Positions 16,305 through 25,305 of a stretch of DNA of 43,383 nucleotides are shown here, one piece after another (the first letter of the stretch is position 1; each line of letters starts with the position of its first letter). Below the pieces are notes generated by a model, which saw only the letters and a program-made list of their open reading frames with translations, was not told the origin of the DNA and did not search any database. The translations under genes and the position numbers were made by a program. Origin of the DNA: Alphaproteobacteria bacterium (lineage in GTDB: Bacteria; Pseudomonadota; Alphaproteobacteria; Micavibrionales; Micavibrionaceae). The stretch is taken from the NCBI GenBank assembly GCA_002690045.1, contig NZDE01000006.1, forward strand, positions 1-43,383, in the 5' to 3' direction.

Positions 16305-17795
16305 ATGCCTTCAACTATTGTTGACCGTCGTGGTGGGTCTTCTTCAGACCAATATGTATCAAGCCGTGAGCGCTTTTTACGTAGAAATAAAGAAGCAATT
16401 GATCGCGCGATAGATAATTACATTAGCGGACGCAGTATTAATGATATTGGTACAGATGGACCAATTGATATTACTGTACCTAAACGTGACCTGAAAGAGC
16501 CAAATATTACACATGGCCAAGGTGGCAAGCGTACAAATGTCCACCCAGGAAATAAAGAATTTATGGGCGGTGACCAGTTACAGCGCCCACAAGGCGGCCA
16601 AGGTCAAGGTACAGGCGAAGGTGAAGCTGGTGAAGAAGGCCAAGGTGAAGATGATTTTGTCTTCCAACTTACGCAAGAAGAGTTATTAGAACGTATTTTT
16701 GAACGTTTAGGTTTGCCTAACCTTGAAGAACGCAATAGCGATACAGCTAAAGAATTTGATTACTCGCACGCAGGCTATCAGCGTAATGGTACGCCTAGTC
16801 GTATTAACTTCCGCCGTTCAAAGCGCCAGCAAATTGGACGCCACTTAGCGGCAAGTGCGCCGTACAAAAAAGAAATCATTTCATCGCTGCAAGACCAGCT
16901 ACGCATCTTGAATCTTGATCCAGATGCGAATGTTGATACGCTTTTTGAAGATCAACGCTATGAGAAATTGACGCTGAATGAGAAGATCGCATTGCTTACG
17001 GAAACGCGCGATGCAGTGCGTGAAGAAAATCTATCACTGCTTGATGATGCGCAGAAATCATTGCTAACGCAGCTTGATGATCAGATAGCTGAGAACGAAG
17101 CTAAAATTAAGGGGATACCACGTTGGGATGAAGATTCTGATTTACGCTATCGTTTTGATAAGCAGGTTCCAAGACCATCTTATAAAGCCGTTATGATTTG
17201 TATGATGGATATTTCTGGCTCAATGAGTGAGCAAATGAAGCATGATTCAAAACTATTTTATTGGCTGTTAAACAAACTTCTCAAACGTGAATATGGCGAA
17301 GATGCGGTTGAAATGCGTTATGTCGTTCACACCACAGAAGGTTGGGAAGTAGACGAGCAGGAATTTTATGAAACGCGTGAGAACGGCGGTACGAAAGTAT
17401 CTGCAGGTTTGGATATCGTCAAAGAAATAAAAGAACGTGATTATGGCGATGGATCTTACAATGTTTATATCGCACAAACATCTGATGGTGATAACTGGCG
17501 TGATGATAACCCACGAACAAAAGGTTTGATCGAGGACATGCTTCCAGACCTTAAAGGGTTCTTCTATATGGAAACCAAGAATAATGCTTGGGGTAATCAT
17601 GATCGTTCAGATATTTGGAATATGTATCAAACCATTCGCGGCGCTAATGAAGATAAGTTCTTTATGGGGCGTGCGATGCAAACATCAGATATTACTCGCA
17701 TTTTTGTCGATTTCTTTAACATAGAAAATCATAAAAAGCCTGCCGCGTCGGCGATGAACAGCGCTACAGCTGCTTTCGCGCCTAAGGCAGGATAA
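16305..17795 (+). CDS. yeaH: DUF444 family protein (YeaH/YhbH) with a VWA-like fold
   Basis: 496 aa. The N-terminus IVDRRGGSSSDQYVSSRERF and the glycine/glutamine-rich segment (about 90-120) are typical of YeaH/YhbH. The C-terminal half has a von Willebrand A-like fold with the metal-site motif MMDISGSMSE (about 300). The family works together with PrkA and SpoVR; its molecular role is not known, though VWA proteins commonly partner AAA+ ATPases. A GGGAG site precedes the ATG. About 45 bases separate it from the spoVR gene. Confidence 0.94.
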   Translation: MPSTIVDRRGGSSSDQYVSSRERFLRRNKEAIDRAIDNYISGRSINDIGTDGPIDITVPKRDLKEPNITHGQGGKRTNVHPGNKEFMGGDQLQRPQGGQGQGTGEGEAGEEGQGEDDFVFQLTQEELLERIFERLGLPNLEERNSDTAKEFDYSHAGYQRNGTPSRINFRRSKRQQIGRHLAASAPYKKEIISSLQDQLRILNLDPDANVDTLFEDQRYEKLTLNEKIALLTETRDAVREENLSLLDDAQKSLLTQLDDQIAENEAKIKGIPRWDEDSDLRYRFDKQVPRPSYKAVMICMMDISGSMSEQMKHDSKLFYWLLNKLLKREYGEDAVEMRYVVHTTEGWEVDEQEFYETRENGGTKVSAGLDIVKEIKERDYGDGSYNVYIAQTSDGDNWRDDNPRTKGLIEDMLPDLKGFFYMETKNNAWGNHDRSDIWNMYQTIRGANEDKFFMGRAMQTSDITRIFVDFFNIENHKKPAASAMNSATAAFAPKAG

Positions 17796-17839
17796 GAAAT
17801 ACGACAAAATAAGCGTATATAAAAACAGGGAGTTGAAAA

Positions 17840-19570
17840 ATGTTGGATATAGATAAGGAAAAGCACAAAAAATGTGCGAAGCGTATTGAGGCGCTTTTTG
17901 ATAATTACGTTGAAGGGAAAGACGTGTTTATCAATGCCTATAAAAGCGGAACATGGGATTATCCGGTTATCCTGAAAGAAGGGGTTGAGCCAAGCCGTGA
18001 AGTACCAGCAAATACGCTGCAGTTGATGGAACGTGTATGTGAAATCATCAATGAAGAAAAATATGAGCTTGATATTTATCCAAACCAAATTCAGGTGATT
18101 ACAGATAGTCAAATGCTTGATCTCTATGCAAGTGTTGGTCTGCCTGTATCTTATAATCACTGGTCATTCGGTAAAAAACGCATTGAACTTGAGCGTAATT
18201 TTGAAGCGGGTATGGGCCTTGCGTATGAGATTGTGATTAACACAAATCCATCTATCGCATATTGCATGGAAAGTAACTCTATGTTGATGATGGGGCTTGT
18301 TATTTCGCATGCTTGTTACGGTCATAATAGCTTCTTTAAAGGTAACTTCTTGTTTAAAGGCTATACCGATGCTGACAACATTATTAAGTTACAAGAAGAG
18401 ATGCGCGATTTCTTAGAAGAGGCAGAAATGCGTGTGGGCGTTGATGAAGTTGAAGAATTTATGGATGCTGTTCATGCGCTTAGTTTGCAGTCTGTCTCAC
18501 CAGCTTATAAACTGGATGAAACAAAATTCTTTAAGGAAGGCGAGCAGCCAGAGACATCTCAATATTTTAATCAATATGATAAGTTTTTTGATGAACGTTC
18601 AGAAACACAAGATGAGTTTAACCGTGTCGCTAAATCAGAAAACGCTGAACAGCCGTTAAAAGGTGATATGGAGCGTAACTTACTGCTTTACATTGCAGAA
18701 AATTCACCTGTATTGCCAGAATGGAAGCGCCATGTGATGCGCATGTATGCAAAGCATCAGGCATATTTCCACCCACAAAAGCAAACACAAGTTATGAACG
18801 AAGGTTGGGCATCATTCTGGCATGAACGCTTTATTCGTGATATGCGCTCGTTTGACTTGCTTAGTGATGGCATGATGATGGAATTCTTTAATTCGCATGC
18901 TAGTGTTCTAAAACAGCCAGAATTCGATGAAACAGTTACTGTTATGGGGCCAGATGGGCAACCACAAGAACGCAATATATATAGCGGTTGGAACCCTTAC
19001 GCGCTTGGCTATGCGATGTTCCACGATATTAAACGTATGTGTGAAGAGCCGACAGAAGAAGATAAGGAATATTTCCCATACCGCGCAGGTAAGGGTTACT
19101 GGCTTGATGTGATGAAGGATGCAATGCAGAATTATCGTGATGAAAGCTTCATTCAGCAATTCTTATCACCAGAAGTTCAGCGTCGATTTAAATTATTCGA
19201 TATTATGGATGACCCAGATGAAGAAAATTACATCGTTGCGGGCATTCACGATCGCGCTGGCTTTGACCGAGTGCGTCAGGATTTTGCGCGTCAATACCGC
19301 TTAGGCGAACAAATGCCTGTGATTGGTGTACATGAGAATTATGATCGTACGGATCGTCGTTTGGTTCTGCGTCATGAGCGTTTCAATGATATTCCTTTGG
19401 GGCCAGATACAGAAGAAGTCTTAAAGCATATGAAGGCGCTTTGGGGGTATCCGGTAGTATTGGAATCAGTTGAAAGCGATGGCTGTGTGGCAGAAAAACT
19501 ATCTTGTCCAAAGAATTATGGCGAGGAACGCGGCGGCCGTAGGCATCAGCGTTCATTATATCCGCATTAA
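17840..19570 (+). CDS. spoVR: SpoVR family protein
   Basis: 576 aa, preceded by AGGGAG. SpoVR marks include YDIYPNQIQVI-like ELDIYPNQIQVITDSQMLD, SYNHWSFGKK, EIVINTNPSIAYCMESNSM, HACYGHNSFFKGN and MNEGWASFWHERFIRDM. The histidines and glutamates in the last two motifs resemble metal ligands. In Bacillus the protein is needed for the spore cortex; in Proteobacteria, YcgB is part of the prkA-yeaH stress group. It is the third gene of this operon, and a hairpin follows it. The C-terminal basic tail (GEERGGRRHQRSLYPH) is short and probably disordered. Confidence 0.94.
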   Translation: MLDIDKEKHKKCAKRIEALFDNYVEGKDVFINAYKSGTWDYPVILKEGVEPSREVPANTLQLMERVCEIINEEKYELDIYPNQIQVITDSQMLDLYASVGLPVSYNHWSFGKKRIELERNFEAGMGLAYEIVINTNPSIAYCMESNSMLMMGLVISHACYGHNSFFKGNFLFKGYTDADNIIKLQEEMRDFLEEAEMRVGVDEVEEFMDAVHALSLQSVSPAYKLDETKFFKEGEQPETSQYFNQYDKFFDERSETQDEFNRVAKSENAEQPLKGDMERNLLLYIAENSPVLPEWKRHVMRMYAKHQAYFHPQKQTQVMNEGWASFWHERFIRDMRSFDLLSDGMMMEFFNSHASVLKQPEFDETVTVMGPDGQPQERNIYSGWNPYALGYAMFHDIKRMCEEPTEEDKEYFPYRAGKGYWLDVMKDAMQNYRDESFIQQFLSPEVQRRFKLFDIMDDPDEENYIVAGIHDRAGFDRVRQDFARQYRLGEQMPVIGVHENYDRTDRRLVLRHERFNDIPLGPDTEEVLKHMKALWGYPVVLESVESDGCVAEKLSCPKNYGEERGGRRHQRSLYPH

Positions 19571-19606
19571 GATATAGATATAAAAAAGTTTCAACTCCCG
19601 AAACGG

Positions 19607-19634
19607 TGCGCTTAACGCTTTTGCGTTAGGCGCA
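19607..19634. terminator. hairpin between convergent spoVR and DMT permease genes
   Basis: A 12-bp stem with one G-T wobble (TGCGCTTAACGC with GCGTTAGGCGCA) around a TTTT loop. It lies where two transcripts meet, but neither side has a clear T-tract, so it may be a weak or Rho-assisted terminator. Confidence 0.45.
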
Positions 19635-19641
19635 TTCGCTT

Positions 19642-20508
19642 TTAGGTGTTCGCGCCGATAAGGACAATAATAGCGGCGACGCCCATAACGAGTCCTGCCA
19701 TGGGGCTTGCATCATCTTCATGTTTTCGTATTTTGTAATAAATTAAGAACCATAAAGGGGCTAGGCCGGTAATGACGCCGACATAGGCAGGGTTTGGCGT
19801 GCCGATCACGGCTAAACAATAAAAGAGCCAAGATAGTGAATGGAAAACGGCAACGCCAGATGAGGATTTTACTGTAGATAAGGGCGGGTGTAGCCTCCCT
19901 TTTTGTCGTGATAAATAAAGCGGTAGAGACATAATCAGCATAAGTAGGTTGCACAAAAAAACAAAGTTTAGTGATATGCCTAACATGTTTTCGCCGTGCT
20001 CTAAGGCTATTTTGCTAATAACGGCCATGACGGAGTACAGTACGGCTATAGGTATTACAGCCATTAAGGCCAGCCAGCCTGCGTCATTTTTCCTTACAGC
20101 AAACAAGCTGAAAATGAATAATGTGAATCCGATGCCCACATATAATGCGTTTTGTGGGTTGTCTAAAAAGAATTGTCTTTGCTCTGGGCTTAGCGCGAGC
20201 CATAAGGCAAATGTAATTAAAATAGCGATAGGTTGGTGAAGGCAGGCTATGCGTCCGTTCTTTTTAGCGGCGAGATTATACTGTGCCATCATGCATACAA
20301 CGCTCACGGCGGCTTCAAGAAGAAGCACTAAATAATACTCAGGAATACGTGGCCATTCCATTAATGGCAGGGCAGGCAGGGATAGTATTGTGGCGATGCT
20401 CGCACGGAATGTGTTGAGCTCGAAGCCATCGGTTTTATAGTGCTTGTTTATTTCACTTTGTACGCAGTAGGTTAAGCCCGCTGCCAACGCAAATAACACC
20501 CATATCAT
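19642..20508 (-). CDS. EamA/DMT superfamily permease
   Basis: 288 aa with ten hydrophobic helices in two halves of five, the pattern of drug/metabolite transporters, ending IVLIGANT. An AGGAG site 9 bases before the ATG at 20508 fixes the start. The sequence starts with the first helix (MIWVLFALAAGLTYCVQSEI). The substrate cannot be told from sequence. The superfamily includes nucleotide-sugar and PAPS carriers of the Golgi, but many bacterial members move amino acids or metabolites. It is convergent with spoVR and lies 59 bases downstream of the next minus-strand gene. Confidence 0.83.
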   Translation of the reverse strand: MIWVLFALAAGLTYCVQSEINKHYKTDGFELNTFRASIATILSLPALPLMEWPRIPEYYLVLLLEAAVSVVCMMAQYNLAAKKNGRIACLHQPIAILITFALWLALSPEQRQFFLDNPQNALYVGIGFTLFIFSLFAVRKNDAGWLALMAVIPIAVLYSVMAVISKIALEHGENMLGISLNFVFLCNLLMLIMSLPLYLSRQKGRLHPPLSTVKSSSGVAVFHSLSWLFYCLAVIGTPNPAYVGVITGLAPLWFLIYYKIRKHEDDASPMAGLVMGVAAIIVLIGANT

Positions 20509-20567
20509 AATCGCATCTCCTAATTATTTATGCGTTTATGTCTGAAGTTTAGCAGATATAAGCCTGT

Positions 20568-21422
20568 TTAGGGTAGATACTCGCGATATTCTTTTTCTGA
20601 TTTTATGATGTAAAGTGGCGTCTCTATATCGAGTAGATTTAGTAAGGTCGCCTGCATTTTGTATGAGAAGGCGCGCAAAATCAGCTGTACGCGCCATGTG
20701 CGTTTGCGGGGTATGGTGTCTAAGACACGTTGAATGGAGTTAAAAAGCTCACGTGCGATGTCTTGGTGTTGTTTGTTTTGTAGGCGTTGTGTGAAATCAA
20801 CATGCTCATCAAATTTATAAAAATCATGTTCTTTTTCGGCTGTGTCTGCATATTGGCAGAAACTATCGAGGGGATTTTCGAGCCATAAAATACGCTGGTT
20901 GGTTACGGAGCGCATCCATCTTGGCCCGAGCATGTAATCAGCATAGAAAGAAATAATGGCTGAGCCTGTTAGCGCTTTGGCTAGAATGAATTGTATGTCG
21001 AGTAGAGTTTCTTTTTTGTCTTGATTCATGTTTTTTTCTGGTGTGAATTCCAGATATTTATCTATTTTCTGCAGGTCGCCGTATATATCAACAATCATAA
21101 ATGATAAAGCAGGCCCCAACCGTCCAATTTCAGTGAGAACATTTTTGTATACGTCAAAGTGAAAAGCTTTAAACTGGTTGATGCGCTGTAGTTTTGCACC
21201 TTTTTTTGCAATTTCGAGGTGGAGCTCCATCAAATTATGCGCATTGTCGAGTAGCTCAGCGGCGATGGCGGAGCTAAATGTTGCATTCTTTTCTTTTTTC
21301 AGGCGGTGTTCTGTACGGCGTGAATGATTCAGGTTGATGAGGACAGCGATGACCGTTGCCACCGCGATAGAAAATGCGCCAAGTACAGTTTTATAGTTCT
21401 CTAAAAATTCAAAAAAGCTCAT
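20568..21422 (-). CDS. hypothetical protein with one N-terminal membrane helix
   Basis: 284 aa. A single helix (TVLGAFSIAVATVIAVLIN, about 13-31) is followed by a basic segment (HSRRTEHRLKKEKNA), so the large C-terminal part is probably cytoplasmic. That part is helical, contains HNLMELHLEIAKKG and several tryptophans, and has no motif I know. Similar small-helix-plus-helical-domain proteins are common orphans. No strong ribosome site precedes the ATG. It may be co-transcribed with the DMT permease downstream. Confidence 0.6.
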   Translation of the reverse strand: MSFFEFLENYKTVLGAFSIAVATVIAVLINLNHSRRTEHRLKKEKNATFSSAIAAELLDNAHNLMELHLEIAKKGAKLQRINQFKAFHFDVYKNVLTEIGRLGPALSFMIVDIYGDLQKIDKYLEFTPEKNMNQDKKETLLDIQFILAKALTGSAIISFYADYMLGPRWMRSVTNQRILWLENPLDSFCQYADTAEKEHDFYKFDEHVDFTQRLQNKQHQDIARELFNSIQRVLDTIPRKRTWRVQLILRAFSYKMQATLLNLLDIETPLYIIKSEKEYREYLP

Positions 21423-21605
21423 TTATTGTACACACCATATGATTGTTTATGTTTTTTCACCTTATATAAGGATTCGTAAGTAAAAAACAATATAATTTTG
21501 TGCGGCGCAAAATTTGCTTTGGCAAATCGTGGGTAATCTTAATTAGGCATTTTGTCAAAGCGGGGGATGCGCTATCATAGTATAGTAATTTTTAGGAGCT
21601 GTTTT

Positions 21606-22268
21606 ATGAAACATGTCATTCAAGGCGCGCCGTCTTTTTCTTATATTGAATTTACACTGTCCCCGAATGAAACATTAATCGCTGAATCTGGTGCAATGGC
21701 CAGTATGGATGCGGGGTTAGACCAAAAAGCCAAAATGAATGGCGGGTTTTTCGGGGCATTGGTACGGAAATTCTTGGGGCGCGAAAGTTTTTTTGTTTCG
21801 CATTTCACTAATAATACAGGCAAGGAAACTAAGCTTATTATTACCCAAGATACGCCAGGCGATGTGAAAGCGATTAAATTATCAGGCGGTGGGTTTTATA
21901 TTGAATCTGGGGCATTCATCGCGCGTGAAGAGGGGGTGAGGTTGCAGGTCAAATGGGCAGGGTTTAGCTCGCTCTTTGCGGGAGAAGGCTTGTTAAGGAA
22001 CTATGTGTCAGGCAATGGCGCGGTTTATATAGGAGGCTATGGCGCGATATATGAACGTGAAGTCGATGGCGAATATATAATCGATAGTAGCCATGTTTTG
22101 GGGTATTCAAAGAACATTAAAATTAAACTTGCTATGTCAGGCGGTATATTTTCAAGTTTCTTTAGCGGGGAAGGCCTTGTTGCGCGTGTAGAAGGTAAGG
22201 GTAAAGTCTATTTACAAAGCCGCAGCATACAAAATATGGCGCGTTTTATTAATCCACGTCTGCCGTAA
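21606..22268 (+). CDS. AIM24 / TIGR00266 family protein, copy 1
   Basis: 220 aa from the ATG at 21606, with AGGAG upstream; the longer frame from 21552 is rejected. It is all-beta with the family's layout: LSPNETLIAESGAMASMD near the start, LGRESFFVSHFTNN, GDVKAIKLSGGGFYIESGAFIA, FAGEGLLRNYVSGNGAVYIGGYG, and a C-terminal FSGEGLVARVEGKGKVYLQSRS. TIGR00266 proteins form trimeric beta prisms; the fungal AIM24 is mitochondrial, and the bacterial role is unknown. It is first of three paralogues in a row. Confidence 0.87.
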   Translation: MKHVIQGAPSFSYIEFTLSPNETLIAESGAMASMDAGLDQKAKMNGGFFGALVRKFLGRESFFVSHFTNNTGKETKLIITQDTPGDVKAIKLSGGGFYIESGAFIAREEGVRLQVKWAGFSSLFAGEGLLRNYVSGNGAVYIGGYGAIYEREVDGEYIIDSSHVLGYSKNIKIKLAMSGGIFSSFFSGEGLVARVEGKGKVYLQSRSIQNMARFINPRLP

Positions 22269-22290
22269 GTAAAAATAAGGATATACAATC

Positions 22291-22983
22291 ATGCAAATTG
22301 AAATTCTTGCACAGCCAGCCAATACGTTAGCGCGCTTGACCTTTAACGCGGGTGAAGAAATTACGGCCGAAGGCGGGTCTATGGTGGCGATGTCGGGGGG
22401 CTTAAATGTTGAAACCAGTACACATAAGCGCGGGCAACGTGGTTTGTGGAAAGCAACTAAGCGCGCTTTTGCGGGTGAAGGCATTTTCTTAAACCATTAT
22501 AGGGCAGAGCGTGAAGGCGCAAATTTATATATCGCGCCTGTCTTATCCGGTGACATTATGGTGCAGGAGCTAACCGGTAATGCGCTGATAGTGCAGGCAA
22601 CGTCATTCCTTGCACATGAAAGCGGGGTTGATTTGGATATGGGCTGGAAAGGTTTAAAAAGCATGTTTTCTGGTGAAGGGTTATTCTGGCTAAAAATGGA
22701 AGGCCACGGCAAGGCGCTGATTAATGCTTTCGGTGCAATATATCCGGTTGAGGTTGATGGTGAATATATTGTCGATACGGGCCATATTGTGGCCTTTGAT
22801 GATAGCCTTGATTTTTCGCTGTCTAAGGCGGGGAAAAGTTGGATGAGCTCTATCCTCGGCGGGGAAGGTATTGTTTGCCGTTTTAAAGGTAAAGGTGCGG
22901 TTTGGTGTCAATCACATAGCCCGTCAGGGTTTGGTCATGCGATTGGGCAATTGCTAGAGCCCATTGTTCAGCACCAACAATAA
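22291..22983 (+). CDS. AIM24 / TIGR00266 family protein, copy 2
   Basis: 230 aa, 22 bases after copy 1, with AAGGA before the ATG. It repeats the motif order of copy 1 (FNAGEEITAEGGSMVAMSG, FAGEGIFLNHYRAER, FSGEGLFWLKMEGHGKALIN, LGGEGIVCRFKGKGAVWCQS) but is strongly diverged, so the duplication is old. The longer C-terminal tail (FGHAIGQLLEPIVQHQQ) is its own. The same transcript as its neighbours is likely. The function is unknown. Confidence 0.87.
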   Translation: MQIEILAQPANTLARLTFNAGEEITAEGGSMVAMSGGLNVETSTHKRGQRGLWKATKRAFAGEGIFLNHYRAEREGANLYIAPVLSGDIMVQELTGNALIVQATSFLAHESGVDLDMGWKGLKSMFSGEGLFWLKMEGHGKALINAFGAIYPVEVDGEYIVDTGHIVAFDDSLDFSLSKAGKSWMSSILGGEGIVCRFKGKGAVWCQSHSPSGFGHAIGQLLEPIVQHQQ

Positions 22984-23002
22984 GGCGTAGAGGGATAGTG
23001 TA

Positions 23003-23698
23003 ATGAGTACAGTAAAACCATTAGAACACAGCATTGAAGGCAAGCCGGACTTTGCTTTTCTAACCGTGAAGTTACCAGCGGGGGAGATGATAAAAGTTGA
23101 GGCCTCTGCCATGCAGGCGATGGATCGTCATATTAAAATGCGTACGCGCCTTAAAGGCGGGTTTAAGCGCCTTATATCTGGTGAAAATTTGTTTTTGAAT
23201 GAGTTTACGGCAGAGGGCAAGGATGGCGAAATCGTCATTGGTAGCGCTGTGCCGGGGGATATTAAGCGTCTTTATCTCACCAAAGGTGGACCATCCTTAT
23301 TTTTACAAAGCAGTAGTTTTTTGGCGTCGTCGTCAGGCATTGAAACAACAACTAAATTTCAGGGCTTTATAAAAGGGTTCTTTTCTGGTGCAGGGTTCTT
23401 CTTGATTAAATGTAGCGGTGAAGGGGATATATTCTTCAACAGCTATGGCGGTATTATCGAAGTGCAGATCAATGATGAATTCACAATAGATAACAACCAT
23501 ATTGTGGCCTTTACCGAAGGGCTAGAATATAGCGTCCATAAATTTGGCGGGTATAAGTCGTTCTTCTTTAGCGGCGAAGGCCTAATCACGCGATTCCGTG
23601 GGCAAGGCCGCGTATGGATACAAACGCGCGCTATGCCATCGCTTATTGCATGGCTCAACCCGTTCCGCCAAGTGGTCACAAAAACGAAAAGAAATTAG
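23003..23698 (+). CDS. AIM24 / TIGR00266 family protein, copy 3
   Basis: 231 aa, 19 bases after copy 2, with AGAGGGA upstream. The conserved order is KLPAGEMIKVEASAMQAMD, ISGENLFLNEFTAEG, FSGAGFFLIKCSGEGDIFFN and FSGEGLITRFRGQGRVWIQT, closely paralleling the other two. Three different paralogues in one transcript suggest a hetero-oligomer, since family members form trimers; that is inference. The gene after it starts directly behind its stop. Confidence 0.87.
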   Translation: MSTVKPLEHSIEGKPDFAFLTVKLPAGEMIKVEASAMQAMDRHIKMRTRLKGGFKRLISGENLFLNEFTAEGKDGEIVIGSAVPGDIKRLYLTKGGPSLFLQSSSFLASSSGIETTTKFQGFIKGFFSGAGFFLIKCSGEGDIFFNSYGGIIEVQINDEFTIDNNHIVAFTEGLEYSVHKFGGYKSFFFSGEGLITRFRGQGRVWIQTRAMPSLIAWLNPFRQVVTKTKRN

Positions 23699-23700
23699 AC

Positions 23701-24108
23701 ATGATTAGAAAACTGCTTGTCCTTACTTTGTGTGCTTTTTTACCGTCGTTGCCCGTTCAGGCGAGTGACCCAGTCTGGTTTCCCTGCAGTATTTCTAAGG
23801 GCGTCGCTTTGCAAGATGGTGCTGAGGCATCTTTAAGCCTCGGGGCTTTAGGGGATATGGATGGGAAGTCTTATCTTCTTTTACAAGGTGCGGTTACTGT
23901 GCCGAGTTTAGGTTATAGCTATCTTTTTATAAATAAAGGCTCGCAGGGTGAATTGATTCTTAAAGGCCCCGAAGATATGGCGGGGGCGGTTATCTCTTCG
24001 CTGTCTATACAGGAGCGTTTTGAAAATAAGACTGCGCAGCAAAACTATGTCATTAAAATCAAAAAGGACTTTAACTGGGGCCCAGAAGAATTCACATGTG
24101 CGATGTAA
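23701..24108 (+). CDS. small secreted protein of unknown family
   Basis: 135 aa from the ATG at 23701, two bases after the stop of AIM24 copy 3. A signal peptide is clear (MIRKLLVLTLCAFLPSLPVQA, cut after VQA). The mature part has two cysteines (WFPCSISKG near the start and FTCAM at the end), which could form a disulfide, and a mostly beta pattern. It sits at the end of the AIM24 array, so it probably shares the transcript. No homologue is recognised. Confidence 0.7.
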   Translation: MIRKLLVLTLCAFLPSLPVQASDPVWFPCSISKGVALQDGAEASLSLGALGDMDGKSYLLLQGAVTVPSLGYSYLFINKGSQGELILKGPEDMAGAVISSLSIQERFENKTAQQNYVIKIKKDFNWGPEEFTCAM

Positions 24109-24137
24109 AGAGAGACCGAAAGGCCTCTTTTATTTTT
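24107..24137 (+). terminator. terminator of the AIM24 operon
   Basis: A hairpin with a GAAA tetraloop (AAAGAG...CC GAAA GG...CTCTTT, with two bulged A) directly after the stop codon, followed by a T-rich run. It also covers the end of the convergent YeeE gene. Confidence 0.65.
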
Positions 24138-24699
24138 TGTTTAGGATATGTGTGGGGATTAGATAGGCTATGGCGATGAAGGCTATGCCCTGAACTATGC
24201 CAATGGCTGTGCCACTAAAAGGGATAAGCGCGTCATATTTATCATTCCCTGTAGCGGCTAGACCGACATTTCCACCGGCGATTTTGTCGAAAAGGAATGT
24301 GTTATCCGCGAGCCATCCATAAGATAGCGTAAAGGCAAACGCGCCAGCTAACCCGCCAAGGGCAAATATTAAGGCATCTTTACGCCCTGTCGCAGCGGCG
24401 GCAAGGCCAGTGCCTGGGCAATAACCAGCAATTGCGAACCCGATACCTAGCAATATGCCGCCGACAAACACGCCAATATAGGCCGTTTTAATCGAGACAT
24501 GGGCGGGGGCGATAATGCCGAGCGCCAGACCGCTAAACAGCACAAGGCTTGATAAGCCAATCGCAAACAGAATAGCTTTCATTAAGCTTGTGTCGCTTAG
24601 GCGTAGCATATTAATAATGCTTTGCGGGTTGGTTGCGCCTGCACGGTTAAGGGCAAAACCAAATAAAGCACCAAGAAGAATAGCAAGTGTGAGTTCCAT
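24130..24699 (-). CDS. YeeE/YedE-type sulfur transporter half (DUF6691)
   Basis: 189 aa with about five membrane helices. The signature is IGFAIAGYCPGTGLAAAATG, with the cysteine in the pore motif, plus GALFGFALNRAGATNPQSII at the start. It forms a pair with the gene just upstream (4 bases apart); together the halves correspond to one full YeeE/YedE channel, which takes up thiosulfate or related sulfur species in characterised members. An AAAGG site precedes the ATG. It is the last gene of the arsR-type operon. Confidence 0.87.
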   Translation of the reverse strand: MELTLAILLGALFGFALNRAGATNPQSIINMLRLSDTSLMKAILFAIGLSSLVLFSGLALGIIAPAHVSIKTAYIGVFVGGILLGIGFAIAGYCPGTGLAAAATGRKDALIFALGGLAGAFAFTLSYGWLADNTFLFDKIAGGNVGLAATGNDKYDALIPFSGTAIGIVQGIAFIAIAYLIPTHILNKK

Positions 24700-24703
24700 G
24701 GTC

Positions 24704-25279
24704 TTAACCTTTCTTATTAAAGAGAATGATGGCGATAGGCAGTGCCGCTAAGAATGCACCTGCCGCAAATATATAGCCGCTTAATGCGGTTTGCATCATA
24801 CCGCTCATCATATGGCCACTTGTGCAGCCGCCAGCGAGCCGCGCGCCATAAAGCACGAGGAAACCGGCGATGAAGGCTGCGGTGTAACGTAATTTTGCAG
24901 AATCGCCGAAACGGTTACGCCAGACGGCAGGCATAGTTTTTTCGTCTTTGTTTTGCGGCTTATCGCCTTTGAGCAGTGCAGATAAAAATGCGCCGCCCAT
25001 CATGGCAAGCACAAACACGAAACTATAATTTAGCGGGTTCGCTGCGTTTGCCGCGTATTTACCGCCGCTTTTGTTTAAATAAGCGTTGGGGGAGCTATAG
25101 CCTGATTTTGCGTTTTCATCGGTGATAATAATGTCGGGGTTAATGACATCCCACACAGCGGTATCGGCAATGACGAATTGCGTGGATACGCCAATCGGCT
25201 TGACAAGTAATATGGCACATACAAAGGCGATCGCCAGTAATGCGCCACCTAAGGGCCATGTAAGAACGGGTTTAAACAT
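24704..25279 (-). CDS. YeeE/YedE family sulfur transporter half
   Basis: 191 aa with an N-terminal helix, a soluble loop (about 35-75, rich in Asn/Asp/Ser) and further helices. The pore motif is ARLAGGCTSGHMMSGMMQ, with the cysteine that in characterised homologues contacts thiosulfate. It stands between the regulator (26 bases upstream) and the other half (4 bases downstream). The split into two short proteins is common in sulfur-oxidising and biofilm-associated (bigR) loci. Confidence 0.87.
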   Translation of the reverse strand: MFKPVLTWPLGGALLAIAFVCAILLVKPIGVSTQFVIADTAVWDVINPDIIITDENAKSGYSSPNAYLNKSGGKYAANAANPLNYSFVFVLAMMGGAFLSALLKGDKPQNKDEKTMPAVWRNRFGDSAKLRYTAAFIAGFLVLYGARLAGGCTSGHMMSGMMQTALSGYIFAAGAFLAALPIAIILFNKKG

Positions 25280-25305
25280 GGTAAGTTCTCCTATAGCTTT
25301 ATTAT

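Noticed and set aside
21552-21586. Promoter-like TTGTCA and TATCAT before AIM24 copy 1.
   Set aside because: The spacer is only 15 bases; too short to support a call.
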